A stretch of DNA of 64,000 nucleotides, from the NCBI GenBank assembly GCA_945643635.1, contig CALZFC010000029.1:1186001-1250000 (forward strand), in the 5' to 3' direction. Below the pieces are notes generated by a model. The model did no database searches. It saw only the letters and a list, made by a program, of their open reading frames with translations, and was not told where the DNA came from. The translations under genes and the position numbers were made by a program. Numbering within the stretch: the first letter of the stretch is position 1; every line of letters starts with the position of its first letter. Of this stretch, positions 48,085-60,142 are shown one piece after another. The DNA is from Allodiplogaster sudhausi. Taxonomy: Eukaryota > Nematoda > Chromadorea > Rhabditida > Diplogasteridae.

Positions 48085-51000
48085 TTAGTTGATGTCGCGC
48101 AAATTTGGTCTCCATTTATGGACTGCAGTTTCAACAACCAGAACGATGAGACATAGGGCGTAGAGGCCGAGTGCAATGCATATATTGAGGCGGAGAGAGG
48201 CTGCGTCCACGGACCTGAATCTGATTTCCAAGTGCCTACGCAAGGCGTTCTTCGGCCGATTCGTGAAACGACGCCACCAGAACGTCTCAATCTGAAATAA
48301 GTTGGATCTTACTCTTATTAGAAGAAGAAGATGACTAAATGCCACAAAATATATAATAAATACATGTGTACTACAAATGTACAATGTCAATCAATATTAC
48401 AAAGTAAGCTCCTCACCGTATTGAACATTCCCAACGCCACCATGGACATGCGCTTTCGTTGTCGGGCAGTGAAGCGTCGTTTGCTAAAGTCATAACAGAA
48501 TCATTATAGTTCAAGAGCGCAGAAAAAGAATAATCAGGCAGACCCAACTTACATATGTATATGAGATCGGCGGGGTAGTTATTTAGGAAAATAATTCCAA
48601 AATCATTTTTTCGAACAACACAGTGGAGATCAAAATCAGCCGACTTATGCAAAGATGCTTATCTTCTCATAAATTAAGAAAAGATTAAATAGATAATCAT
48701 AGTAGCGGAGATAGATTTTTTGTAACTTACAATGCACAAAGTAGTAAGTAATTATGTCTGCAGACGCATTGTAATAATGCAAAGGCAGAATTGAGAGGTG
48801 TTCTCACCTAAAGTAGAGGGTCGACGGGAAGGACACGAAAAAGCCGCTGTCCTCGAGTGTTGCGCCTCGTTCGAACGAATGATTGCCTCCTCGCACAAAG
48901 TCGCCAGCGTAAAGTCTAAAAAAAAAGAATTTTTTTATAGCTGTTATTTCTTCTTCTTTTTTTTCTTTAAAATTTAATCTTTATTTTGGGAGGGGTTATC
49001 CTAATAATATATATATATATATATATATATATGATGATGATAATTAAAAACAAAACAAAAAATCCTTCAGAGACTAACAGCTGAACTGAGCACGGCAGCT
49101 CGTACGAGCCGTCCGGTTGAACGACAAAGATGATGTCGAGATGGACGAGCATAGCCGAAGGCATCTTGGGGCTGCACAGCTGAAAAGGGGACATGTTTCC
49201 GCCTTTTCTGAGTGTGTTGCGACATACAGTATGCCTAAGCGAGGGCAGCAACATACATATTTACGAGCCAACTACTAAAGTTAGTTTCTCTTTAAGCGAA
49301 CAAAATAGTTCAGTCATCTGGTGCTACATTTTTGCTCCATTGGCATCTTGTATCGGCAGACATCGATTCGTCGGAAAATTATATACATATCTATAGATAT
49401 ATGTATGTAGGTATCCTGCATGTTTTCCCGAGTTTTTTTTTTCAAATCTATTAGGAGAAAAGAAATGAGGAAGATGTGGCTCGTATCTCCTCGCGCAGCT
49501 AGAGCCTCGAGGTTCGAGCTTTGAGCTTCGAGCTTCGAACGGCTCAAGTCTCTACATTACATGCATACATACCTCATTCAAGGCAGCTTGCATTCCGAGC
49601 CCGGTGAACAACGGCCCGTTTCCGCTCAAGGCTTCATCCTAAAAACTAAAATATTATCTTTAATATCGTCCACATCATAATGACCTCCAATTGATGTTGT
49701 ATAAATTTAACTAATTGACTGCATTATAATTCGATACGGATTAATGTTTTTTTGTTCTCTTTTGCTTCATAATCTTGAAACGTGCTGTTCGATGCTTGTT
49801 ATTTGATTGAAAGGGCAGAAACTTACCTCAGTCGGCATATAACCAATGAGTTCCTGGATTTGCAGAGATTGAAAGTAGTGAGTTTGGATGACTGTTGCTT
49901 TGCCGGCGCGGACTTGGCCGATGAAGTCGGTAAATTTGCTTTAAAAAAGTTACTTTTTTAATTAAAATTTATTTTATTGAAAACATCTAATGCAACTTTA
50001 AAGGAGCTAGCCTTTTGTTGAGGGGGGGGCGGGGAAGGGTTTTGCAAAAAAAAAAAAGAATACGTCGGAGGAGCAATCGGCGGCACCGCGCTGTTGCCCG
50101 TGAAGGAAGCCGAATGCGCGGCGTAAATGACAATGACTCCGAAGGCGTAGAGGCCAGCATGCAGATGAATGCGCGCTTTGAGTTCTAGCATAAGGCCAAA
50201 ATCAATTTTGAAGTCAACATTATGTTTCTTTCAAAATAAATCCTTAAGAAGAGGAAGAAGAGGAAAACGAAGAGCGAACTGGCTCGGAAACGTTGAAGAG
50301 AAGCGGCGATGCCGGCAAGAAGTAGAAGAATGACAAATGCTGGATAGGAGAATACAATGTACGCGATGAGTGGGCGACTTTCAGAGAAGGATATGCGTTC
50401 GTAAAAGGCTTCCTGCAAAATTGGTCTTTTTTTCTTTCTCATTATTAAATGATCTTTTAGGAAGTACATATATTTTTGTTCACTTTTGATAATTATTTAA
50501 AGGAATTTTTTTAAAGCACGAACCAGGCTATGAACAAGTGGCACAGTTGTGTAGTAAAAATCACGTAGACGATCTGGCCGAAGACTCTGAACTTACACGT
50601 ATTGGAAAATATGAATATGTGCTGTAAAGTAGAGTGCGTTGCTGAAGGGTACTTGCATAGCTTTAACCATAGCCTAAAATTCGGCGTTAACTTTTGCCTT
50701 TACAATAAGTTAAGCCTTAGCCACAGCCTTAAATTCCGGCTTAACTGCTGCCCTTAACCATAACATGCCTTATCTTTTCTCACCTGATCAATAAGCGAGC
50801 CGTCGATAGATCCGTTAGCGATCGCTCCAAGCAGGCCAGGATGATGGCCATTTAAGTCAGGACCTTCTTCAACTGAAAATGACAGTGAGAAACAGTTTTG
50901 CCAGACAAGCTAGAAGGAGGATGTTCCTTTAGAAAAAATCTATCAAATTGCTTTTTGTATTGAATGTGGGAAAAGAACGATGATATAAAACAAAACTGTG

Positions 51001-51327
51001 TAACGATTAGAGAATTCTCAAACGCTGCTACAGAGAAAAAATTTGTAAATATTTAAATAGCTCTTTCAAATTTCAGAGATATATCTGGCAAATTAGTCAT
51101 AATATGTTTGTGTCATGTGGAAAAGTGAGACTGATATGCACGTTTGCTCTGTGAAGAAGGGCCTAACCACGACGGTCTGCGCTTTGTACGACACGGATTG
51201 TCTCATTGAGGATCCTGGCCCACATCAGCCACAGCTCCACGTAGATGCCACGGCGACCATCGAAGCGAGTGGCGAATATGAACGGGCGATTATCGCCGGA
51301 GCCACCGTCGGACAGCACAATAGTCAT
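48085..51327 (-). CDS. Ionotropic glutamate receptor-like protein, 408 aa, without an M2 pore-loop segment
   Basis: Exons: 51327-51168, 50872-50784, 50586-50524, 50412-50280, 50184-50064, 49938-49827, 49638-49573, 49179-49079, 48915-48808, 48483-48417, 48291-48085 (1227 nt with TAA, phase kept throughout). S1 half: IYVELWLMWARILNETIR, then GLLGAIANGSIDGSL, then SLRPDRLRDF, the place of the ligand-carboxyl-binding Arg. M1: LIAYIVFSYPAFVILLLLAG. M3: LHAGLYAFGVIVIYAAHSAS, matching the SYTANLAA region, then PPIAPPTKFTDFIGQV. The S2 half runs to GMFNTIETFWWRRF. M4: SLRLNICIALGLYALCLIVL. No amino-terminal domain is present. Only about a dozen residues separate M1 from M3, so the pore loop is absent from the model. 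The start is five bases after a TTTAG acceptor. Probably a divergent nematode chemosensory-type receptor subunit; ligand unknown. Confidence 0.75.
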
Positions 51328-51384
51328 TAGTGCTAAATGAAGGAACGGATGAAGGATACATGTATGTATACATATACGGTAGAG

Positions 51385-51819
51385 AGTAGTGGTAGTCAGC
51401 TTGGACCGTCCACATTTTTCTAAGTCCAGGGTGCGGGGCGTCACCTCGGACCGTTTATGGCGACTGTTTTTTGGTCAATGCGTCAGCTCGGACTGTGCCC
51501 AGCCAAAGTCTGAACTGTAACTGACAAAATTCTAATGCAAAATCACATTGGACTGTTTTTTTTGGTCAATCTCATATACACTCTCTGTCATTTTTTGGTC
51601 ATTAACAGCCTTGAACATAGACATATGTATGTACATATCTCACAGCCAACGGCCATTTTCTTTCAGAATTATTGACAAGAGCTGAAATTTTAATTTCAGA
51701 CACTAATAGAAATAAAAAAAAGCACTCCGTTTTGATGCCCAGCGTTGGATTGACACATAAACGGTCCGAGGTGACGCCCCAACCCCTGGACTTAGAAAAA
51801 TTTGGTGACTACCACTACT
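51385..51819. repeat. MITE, family L, long terminal inverted repeats
   Basis: AGTAGTGGTAGTCA at the left and TGACTACCACTACT at the right. The inverted arms of about 80 bp include CTAAGTCCAGGGTG and GGCGTCACCTCGGACCGTTT and their complements. The central part is unique. It lies about 60 bp upstream of the intact receptor start, so it could affect its promoter. Confidence 0.85.
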
Positions 51820-52101
51820 TTCTTGCGGTCCCCCGTGGTCAGCCTCCAAGGAGGCTACGGATTCAAAGCTTATAATCTTTCCAAAAAATATCTGCATCTT
51901 AGAAAAAATCCATTCAAAATTTAGAAAATTCGTACGGCCCCGGCGTCCGCCCCTCCCCATATTTCTCATAATTTATTCTTTTGTATATGACATTAGTCAT
52001 AGTCCCTCAAATTCCGTTTTTTTTTCCTTCTGCCATTTCTTTCTCTTTCTCTCAAGCGCTCCGTTTCTCTCTCACTCTGTATTTACTCAGCTTCCTTCAG
52101 G

Positions 52102-52540
52102 AAAAGGATGGCGATCACCGAAAAGTCATTGTTGATTTATGAGACATCTTAGCTATTTTCGAATAGTTTCGGGCATGAGGAAAAAGAAAAGGCAAATGAA
52201 AAAGCACAAAAAGGTTCCAAATTCAAGTAGGAGATACTTGAAAGTGCTAATTTTGAATGCATTTGTGATTGGTGTCAGTTCAAAACAGCACTCGACGGTA
52301 GATTAACGGCCACGTACCCATCGCGGGAAAATTAAATTTACAAATATTTCAAGACATTTTTTGTTTTTTCAAGAAAGTATCATACTAGCAATAACATCTC
52401 GCTTCGAAAAAAACACTGCCTTTTCGAAAACTTTAGCGCCCTCGTCTACCGTACTTTTTTGAGTAATACAATGGATTTTCGTTTGAAATCTTTGCACGTT
52501 TGAACATACAATTGCAGTTTTTCGGTGATCGCCCTTCTTT
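52102..52540. repeat. Longer family A element with TIRs only
   Basis: GGCGATCACCGAAAA at 52110 and TTTTTCGGTGATCGCC at 52519-52534 form terminal inverted repeats around about 400 bp of non-palindromic DNA, unlike the short hairpin copies. It could be nearer to the parental element, but it has no transposase frame. Confidence 0.65.
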
Positions 52541-52599
52541 AAGAGGTGTTCGAGCTCCCGGGTCGCGGAGAAAGAGAGAGATAGAATGTCCGGTCAGGA

Positions 52600-54339
52600 A
52601 CAAAATAGACATTTCTCTCTCTCTCTCTCTCAGTCTACTTCCACGCACAGCTAACGACAATGACTCCCAAGGGATCACAGGTTAGCGAAATTATCGACTT
52701 TTGTAAACTTTATTAGAATTTTATTCTCTTTCAATGTTGTTTTGTCACTGGAGTGCCAAACGTATTCTGTTATATATACTTTCGTGAACGGAATATATAT
52801 GAAATATTCCGTTCACGAAAGTAAGATAATTAGCTAACTTGATCCGTAAGATGGTGGGGCAGCGACGACAGAAGAGAGAGAGAGAGAGAGAGAGAGGAGA
52901 AAACGATAGAGAAAAAAGGAATTTTTACTAGAGAACGCTGGGAAATTAGCAGGAAGAGGAACAGGTCGAGTCGTGGAGTTCGAGTCGTCTAGCCAGCTTG
53001 TCGAGAACCAAGGGACCCACCCTTGGCCACACTTGGCTATGTCCGCGGCCTTTTCGATAATCTAGGAAAGCGCGTCATATGTATGTATATATACATATTT
53101 TTTGCATAAATGTAATGTTGGCTTTTCTTCATAAAAAAAACCATTTCTGCTCAAGACCTAGTCACTTCTGAGCTACGTCGGAGGTTTCGCCGGTATTTTT
53201 TTTTTTTGGAATGTCGCTGCTCACTATTCCTGACCTGATTATACTTGTGATAGAAATGGCTAGTGTTATGCTCTGAAGCTATTTTTTCTATTGCAAGCTA
53301 TAAGCTATTCGTGATTTTTGTTATGTTCAATTTGCAGTTTAAAATATCGATTAATTTTTTTTTGTAATTTTAATGCATTTAACAACAACTCGTCATTGTT
53401 CTTTTCTTGCTCTCTCTCTCTCTCACTCGCTCAATCTGTCATTCTCTCTGAAATGGGTGGATAACAAACTGTTTCGGACATATCCAAAACGCTTGTCTAT
53501 ATCCTCATGTGAGATTTGTTGCGGGGGAGTAGAACTCGATTGATCGCCTCATAGAAGTTACAAGTTTAGCTGTGGATGTGAAGATTAAACAAATCATCCA
53601 CAATGGTAAAGGAAAAAATTGAACTCTAATCTGAGGGGGTGGCTCTCATGACCGGTCTTGATTTTATTATTCTCTTCTTTACTTTCTTGACTCAGAAATG
53701 ACTTTATGGATCAGCGCAAAAAGAAGTTTATGCCATTATCGAACCCATTTTGCACCAAGAACTCACATCTCGTTCAAATAATAAGGTTTAGGCGGAGAAT
53801 GTACTTCCCTAAAACATACAGTATTACGTAATGATCACAGATATGTATTATTAAACATACCAACTGCTTGTTCGTTGTCCACATATCCCTCCCTCGTTTA
53901 TGAATTCTTCTGTTTCTATCACAGCTTTTCTCTCTCTCTCTTCTCTGTTTCTCACATCACTGTCTCTTTCTTCTCTCTGTTTCTCTTCGCCGAGTAAATG
54001 TTCTTTAAACTAATCAATGTCTGAAACTCTTGCTTAAGGCTGAAATTTTTGTTCTGACTTTGTAATTAGCTTTGAGGGCCTATTATGCCAGGAAAGAAAA
54101 GTTCATACTAGGTCAATATGGCGATATTCCATGCAACAAGCTTTGAGATTTATGGGATCACAGACTGAATTTTGAGTTATGCCTTAGTAATCAACTTTGC
54201 GGAGTTGTTAACTCCGGCAAGAAAAGTTCATATAAAGTGATTACTACGATATTCCTACCAACAACGTTTGCATCGTACATTGCTGTCGTTCTGTCAGCAA
54301 TTTCACCATTCTCCTAATACCTGGAATTTCGATTACGAT
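52600..54339. other. Stretch without a recognised gene
   Basis: 52600-52940 is the duplicated 5' flank of the receptor loci. Within it, CTTTCGTGAACGGAATAT and its complement form an 18-bp hairpin (52780-52822). 53040-53090 ends in a degenerate family B terminus. The rest (53100-54340) is AT-rich with short CT tracts. No coding exon recognised. Confidence 0.5.
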
Positions 54340-57044
54340 ATGAATTCATCACAACCTCAAATTGACAATTCTACTTCTTGCCTTCGTGGCTCGTTCGGAG
54401 AACCAACACTTGCTGAAAGGTAATTTTTTTGCTCCTTTTCCCAATGGTTTGGGATCCACCAATGTCATAAAGCAAAAGAGATAGTAGATTACATAATTAT
54501 GAAAGCAATGTTTCACTCGCTTTTAAATGTAAACATTTAGACTCGCCGTATCCATTCCCGATATTGTGTTGTCGTTCATTGGTGTAACCCTTAACTTGCT
54601 TCTCCTTCGCATCATTGTCCAACGCACCCTTTTCGAGCAACGCATCCGTCGCCAAGTCTACAGCCTCATTATCAGCAGCCTACGTAAGTGTTTGAACAGT
54701 ATGGCCAAATGGTTGTGCGTCGAGTTATTATGTTTGAACAATGAAGGTTCTAACCCCATCAGGCATCTTTTTTATGCACAGTGTACATCCTCGAGGAGCT
54801 AGTCTTCGTGACGGTCTCACTGATTTTACGTGGTGACATCTCCGACCGGCTGCTAATTGCAATCTCAACACCGAACACTGCGTTCTATACGGTACTTGGA
54901 ATGCTTACTCGAATGACAGTTAAAGTAATAGTAGTGTTGAGAAGAACTGCGATTTACACAACAACGCGACAAAATTATGAATCTTTATATATAAATATAT
55001 ATATATATATATAGGTATATATATATATATATATAATATTTTCAGGCAAACCTCTACATCACATTGGCCGTCAGTATTGACCGCGTGCTCGTCATCATAT
55101 TTCCCAATGTTGGCGATATAAAAATATTCACAATAGAAAAAAAAACGAAATGAATTTTCTATTTATCTCATTGTCAGTGGGAAGTGATCATAATGACAGT
55201 TTTACCAGACCTGTTGTTTCTTTTTTAAACATCTTACATGATAACTGTTTCTCAATAATTTGCATTGCATGCCTCTACAATTATCAAAATCATAATTCAT
55301 GCAAACTACGTCTATTTGCTCATATCAATAATTTAGTTGGGCCGTATAGAGTTACATACATACTTACATACAACATACATACATATAAGACAGTGTGAAT
55401 TTAAAAAAAAAATATTTTCTGCGATTTTCGAATAAGCTCTTATTTTTTTCACAGATTTTGAATATTCCACTGCTTGCCATTTTTGACGATCGTTAAAAAT
55501 GTCAAAACGCTGATCTTTCAATTTTAACTATCTTCTGTAATGGCAAACTGTGGAATATTCTAAATCCACAGTGAAATATTTTAAATCCGTGCCAAAAATA
55601 ACAGCTTTCTTGAAAATTTCAGAAAAACCCAAATTGTTTTATTCGTACTAGTTGTGATAATGTGAAGCATTCATTCATAACCTCATAATATCAGAGATAC
55701 TCCCCTTTATTATTTCTATTCACTTAATTAAATAATTTATTAATTAATCAGTTAACTTATGTATTTAGAGAGTTCCTCCCAGTGTGAGCTGGCTGCTCGT
55801 GCTCGCGCCCTGGCTCGCCGCCATCTTCGTCACCGTGCACAGCACGATGCTCGGCTGCTACAAGCGCGTCAACGCCTTCATGCTCCGATTCACTTTTGAT
55901 TGCTCGTAGGATTTCTTTATGAATTGACATAGAGATGGTCCAAAGTAGAGTATCAAACAAGCTCTTGTTCCTGAGAATATCTAAACGTACTTTAAATGTT
56001 TTAAATATCGGAAATCATGTAAATCTTTCAAATGTTTTAAATATAGGATAATCATGTAGTATATCTCTGTCAGATAATTCTGGCGAAAGGGCGTAGTAAA
56101 ATGTTTTACCAAATTATCCGACCGGTTCCTTTAAAATGCCTTGCATAGCGACTGCTCGTCGTACGCGTGGCTGCTGTCCAAGAACGGCTACGCGGTCGCC
56201 GTGCTCACGCTGGCGATGTACGCCGTGATCTACGGCCGAATCATACGAGATCGCTGCATGATCGCAGGTGCAAGCCGTCCCTCAACGGATGACTTCTTAT
56301 TTGTCAGTCATTGCTTTTGGGAAGATTTTTTTTTTTTTGAAACTCCAAACTCTGCTCTATATTTGCTAAACCTTTGAGTGTAGTTTAAAGGAGGGCGATC
56401 ATCGAAAAATTATGTGATATTTCAAATTGCCGTGGCCCTTCGCACTCTCATTCGCGCGTGCTACATATTATTATCAGGCAGCGGGTTGGGCAGACGCGGC
56501 AATTCGAACAAGTATTCAAAATTTTTTGGTCGCCCTCCTTTAACAGTATTTAAAAAAAAAGAGATAAAAAGATGTAGAATGCAATGTACGCATGTAGAAC
56601 ATTAGAACATTGCTCAATGGCGTTAGTCTAGTGCCTTTTTTCGTCTTTAGCGGAACGGGCCAACTGCCATGTCTCACTTTCGTTGTATTCGTAGGTAGCG
56701 CAATTCTCGCTGGTCTCATTGGCGCTCGCTGTCGGTTCCGTCTTTTTTCAACTCTCCGTCATATTTGTCCATGACGTCATAGCCTCCTCGATTCTAATCA
56801 AGGTCTTCGGTTTGATTGGCGCCTGTGCTACGCCTGTGACTATGTTTGCCTTCCAACCACGGGTATTTCATATCTATGTTTTTTTTTTCTTTAAGTCTTT
56901 GATACAATGATAATATTTTTTTGTCCTAAGTAAAAAGGTAAAAAAAGTTTTTATAACAATGTTTGGCGTTTGTTTCAGTTGCGACAACATGCGTTTGACC
57001 ACTTCAGCCGCATAAATCCGTCTACAGTCATTAGCGTGAGATGA
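54340..57044 (+). CDS. Rhodopsin-like seven-transmembrane receptor (nematode chemoreceptor type), 293 aa
   Basis: Exons: 54340-54419, 54541-54683, 54782-54891, 55046-55108, 55769-55905, 56149-56267, 56699-56862, 56979-57044 (882 nt with TGA, in phase). The N-terminus has NSS and NST glycosylation sites. TM1 carries GVTLNLLLLRI with the conserved Asn. TM2 begins LYILEELVFVTV. TM3 ends SIDRVLVIIFP, a DRV in the DRY position. TM4: WLLVLAPWLAAIFV. TM5: GYAVAVLTLAMYAVI. TM6-7: QFSLVSLALAVGSVFFQLSV and the following hydrophobic exon, then a short tail ending ..STVISVR. The donor at 55108 (AAT|GTTGGC) is weak. This fits a nematode serpentine receptor; Srsx- or Srw-like is possible, but the family was not fixed. 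Two MITEs lie in its introns. Another receptor (Str) follows on the same strand. Confidence 0.75.
55384..55640. repeat. MITE, family F, copy 2, in a receptor intron
   Basis: Starts TATAAGACAGTGTGAATT and contains the TTGACGATCGTTAAAAA and AATATTCTAAATCCACAGTG blocks of copy 1 (8678-8974). The right end is degenerate. Confidence 0.7.
56385..56543. repeat. Palindromic MITE, family A, in a receptor intron
   Basis: TTAAAGGAGGGCGATCATCG at the left and CGCCCTCCTTTAA at the right with AAATTGCCG / CGGCAATT in the arms. It sits between exons 6 and 7 of the 7TM gene. Confidence 0.8.
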
Positions 57045-57179
57045 CGTGCGAAAAGAAAACTTTTTGAGGATGAAATTTTTTTTAAATCATTCCTCTTTAT
57101 CCTAATAATCACGCTAGTCTTTATCTTTGTGTTCTTGTATAATTTATTCTATGGTAAATTTTCTTGGTTTGAACTCTTC

Positions 57180-58259
57180 TCTCACAAATCAGAAGCACTC
57201 ATGCAAGCAGTCATCATATGAGGAAGTTTACTCTTTTATTCGATGAAAGGATAAGATTCCGGATTACACAGTTAATTGCTTGTTAGCGAGAATCATCACA
57301 GATTGTATAAACAACGAGATAGCATTTCTAGAGAGCCATCTCTAATCTCACCCAAAGAGTTTGAATGGAAACAAACACTACAGTCAGAATTCTGGGTCCG
57401 CCTTCACCCAACTGAATCTTCCTTTATTTGGGTAATCATTCTCCGTCTTATATTTTCCCAAATATTTTGCTTTAAGAAAAGAATGTAAAAAGGAACTGTT
57501 TGTGAAAATCGAACACATTGTTGTGTGAATTCACAATAGTGAATATTAATTTTTTTTTAAAGAATACACGCAAACGTATTATTAAAATTCCAGCACTTGT
57601 ACTTGCCCATGTTAGGTGTGCTCTTTGTATTAGCTAGCCAGAACACCAGCAGATTCGATATTAGAGCAGTAACTCAACAAAGAGCACTTCCGCACAGTGT
57701 ATTCATCTCGCATGTTTTCCCGCCAAAAGTTGTCTTGGAGGGAATATTTAAAACAACTAAAAAACCTAAACATGTTCAACTCGATCGCGCTGATGACGAC
57801 TAAGGCATCAATCGAGATGTCCACTCGCTCCTTTTAACGATTTGAATACTAGTGGACTGTATGCATATTCAATAGAAATAGAAATGCGCATGGCTAATTG
57901 TAATGATGTTGGAAGGAAAAAAAATATTGCAATTTCGAAGGGATTGTCAGAAACGTTTTCGTTCAAATAAAAAAAATAAATAGATTTGGGCACAAAAGTC
58001 TAGAAACATCAACGAGCAAAAGAACCGAGTCTGACAGCCTCTAGCCTGGCATGAGATGTGCGACTTTATCTCATTGTCATACAGAAGGCAACAGTGGGGC
58101 TTTGCAGCCACATTATTAGCGGATGGGTTGCTTTGCTCACAGTAGTTACATCGGGCCGTTAATTAGAAAATTAAATCCTGATTTAGATTAGCTTGAAGCG
58201 GAATCAGTATTTTTCTTACTGCTGTATTGTAATTCCGTTGATGGTTCCTTTAATCCGTC

Positions 58260-58296
<37 letters not shown>

Positions 58297-59830
58297 AAGA
58301 GCGTCTGTATCAAGATTTTTTTTTCAAAAATGTGATCAACAAAAAACTTCCTTTCCGGCTTTATGTTTGCTTTTTCAAACGCCGATTATACGTACTTATG
58401 AAAGCAATCATCACATGAGCAAGTTACTTTTGCATTCTATGAAAAATAAGGATTTTAAGGACTTCCAGATTATATCCAGACAGTTCGTTGCGTGTTTATG
58501 AGGATTATCACAGATTGTAGAAATCACGAGATGTCTCTAATCGCACCTAAAAAATATGGAGCGTTGAAGGGAAACAAACATTACAGTAAGCATTCTGGCG
58601 CCGCCTTCCCAAATCTGAATCTAACTATATTTGGCTTACATTTCTCTGTCTTATGTTTTTCTTTAAAAAAAATCTCCCAGTAAGACTATTTTACTGTAAG
58701 AACTAATAAAGAAATAATGTGAAAAGGAGATGTTTGTGAAAATTCACTACTATCTTGTGTGAATTCACAATCCGGAATACGATTCTTCATTGTTTACTTT
58801 ATCCTTTTGCTGAAGTGCATTTTGCTATCAAAGTGATCATACATATATCTAAGGAAAATATGAGCCAAGAGCATAATGGAAAGACGATGTTAGTCAGTGA
58901 GTGTCAGAAATTTAGCCAAATCTCAGTCAATTAACAGTATTTTTTTCTTCAACACACTATTGCCGCATTTATGGTGTTTAAACCGTGCTGCTTAAAACTC
59001 ACATTCGTCGAATGAATTAAATTTTCAAAAATTGAAAGGCAACATAGCACATGTGCAGTATTTTCAGTACATTTTGACTAATAAGTGTGCTGAAGTCAAA
59101 ATGCTTACAATATCCTGCGAATAAAGCACACTGCTTTTATGACTCATAGGGCTTGAGCCGCTCGAGCCGTATATTCTAGGACGTGGTCGATACAGTAATT
59201 CCCTTGACTTTGTCGTCATTCCTCAAGACTTTTTCCTTGTTTGGCAAAATCTTGGAGCATGCTTTTGCGCAGAAAACTTCTTTCACTTACGAGCGCATAA
59301 AATGGTCCAGAACAAATTAATGCATGCTCGAATTGCCGCGTCTGCCCTGTAAGTGTACTCATGCTCATTCTCGCGTGCAATTTCGCAAGTCGCACAAAAA
59401 TAACATGCACGAATGAGAATGCGAAAAGCCGCATAAACTTGAAATCTCACTTAATTTTTACCCTCCTTTAATACGCCGGAGAGGAATGAGGATTTTGATT
59501 TTGCATCAAGATTTTGTCTTCAAAGATGTCATCGGCGCCGAATTGCTTTCCGGCATTATTTTGCTGTCTACTGCCAAAAGCGATTAAATTTATATACATA
59601 CATACGTACTCATGATAGAATCAAAAGAGGAAGTCTGCCTCTGCATTCAATGCTAAATCTTAATTGTCAAGACATCCGGATTACATATTTCGTTGCGTGT
59701 TTACGAGGATCATTATAGCTTATATAAACCACTAGATCACTTTTCTGACTTCCTATCTTCATAACTCGCACCAAGAAAGTTTTGGCAGTAAACTGCCTTC
59801 ATTTTGGGTGGATATTTCAGGAATTTTGAC
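57180..59830. repeat. Three diverged direct copies of a roughly 400-bp unit, with an embedded MITE
   Basis: Units begin near 57190, 58390 and 59605 and share, in order, CATGCAAGCAGTCATCA-like, ATTCAATG/ATTCTATGAA-like, TCCGGATTACA-like, GAGGATCAT-like, ATATAAACCAC/TATAAACAACGAG-like and TTTTGGCAGTAAAC-like blocks. 59317-59471 is a family A MITE. The spacer between the two + strand receptor genes consists mostly of these. Confidence 0.6.
57765..57824 (-). pseudogene. Inverted relic of the Str receptor first exon
   Basis: Minus-strand codons read DISIDALVVISAIEL against DISSDALVVISAVEW in the Str exon at 60143-60200; the start ATG is GTG here. No other Str exon was found nearby. This is probably an inverted duplicate fragment. 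Confidence 0.65.
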
Positions 59831-60142
59831 GACTTGCTCGGAATTATATGAGTATTATTTTGCTTCACTTATAAAAGTTAAACTGAATGGATCACATCTA
59901 TTCTGGAAAAAAGGACTACCGAAATACAGTGTCATCCTTTTGCACAATTTCCCCGTAATGCAACATGAAAGAATATACATATGAGATTCTTTGCAGCAAA
60001 TGTTTGTTTTTTGAACAAGGATTTCAATTTCATCTTGTTAAGAATTCCTTCTTTTGTTTTAGTTTTAACTTCGCGAAAACAAACAACCGCAGCAAATTGC
60101 AGCATTTCTTCCATTAGTATTGAACTCGTGATTATTTAGCTC

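Noticed and set aside
48540..48645. An extra receptor exon with frame DLHCVVRKNDFGIIF
   Set aside because: It breaks the reading phase on both sides, while exons 48915-48808 and 48483-48417 join in frame without it; the homologous stretch in the twin locus has a stop.
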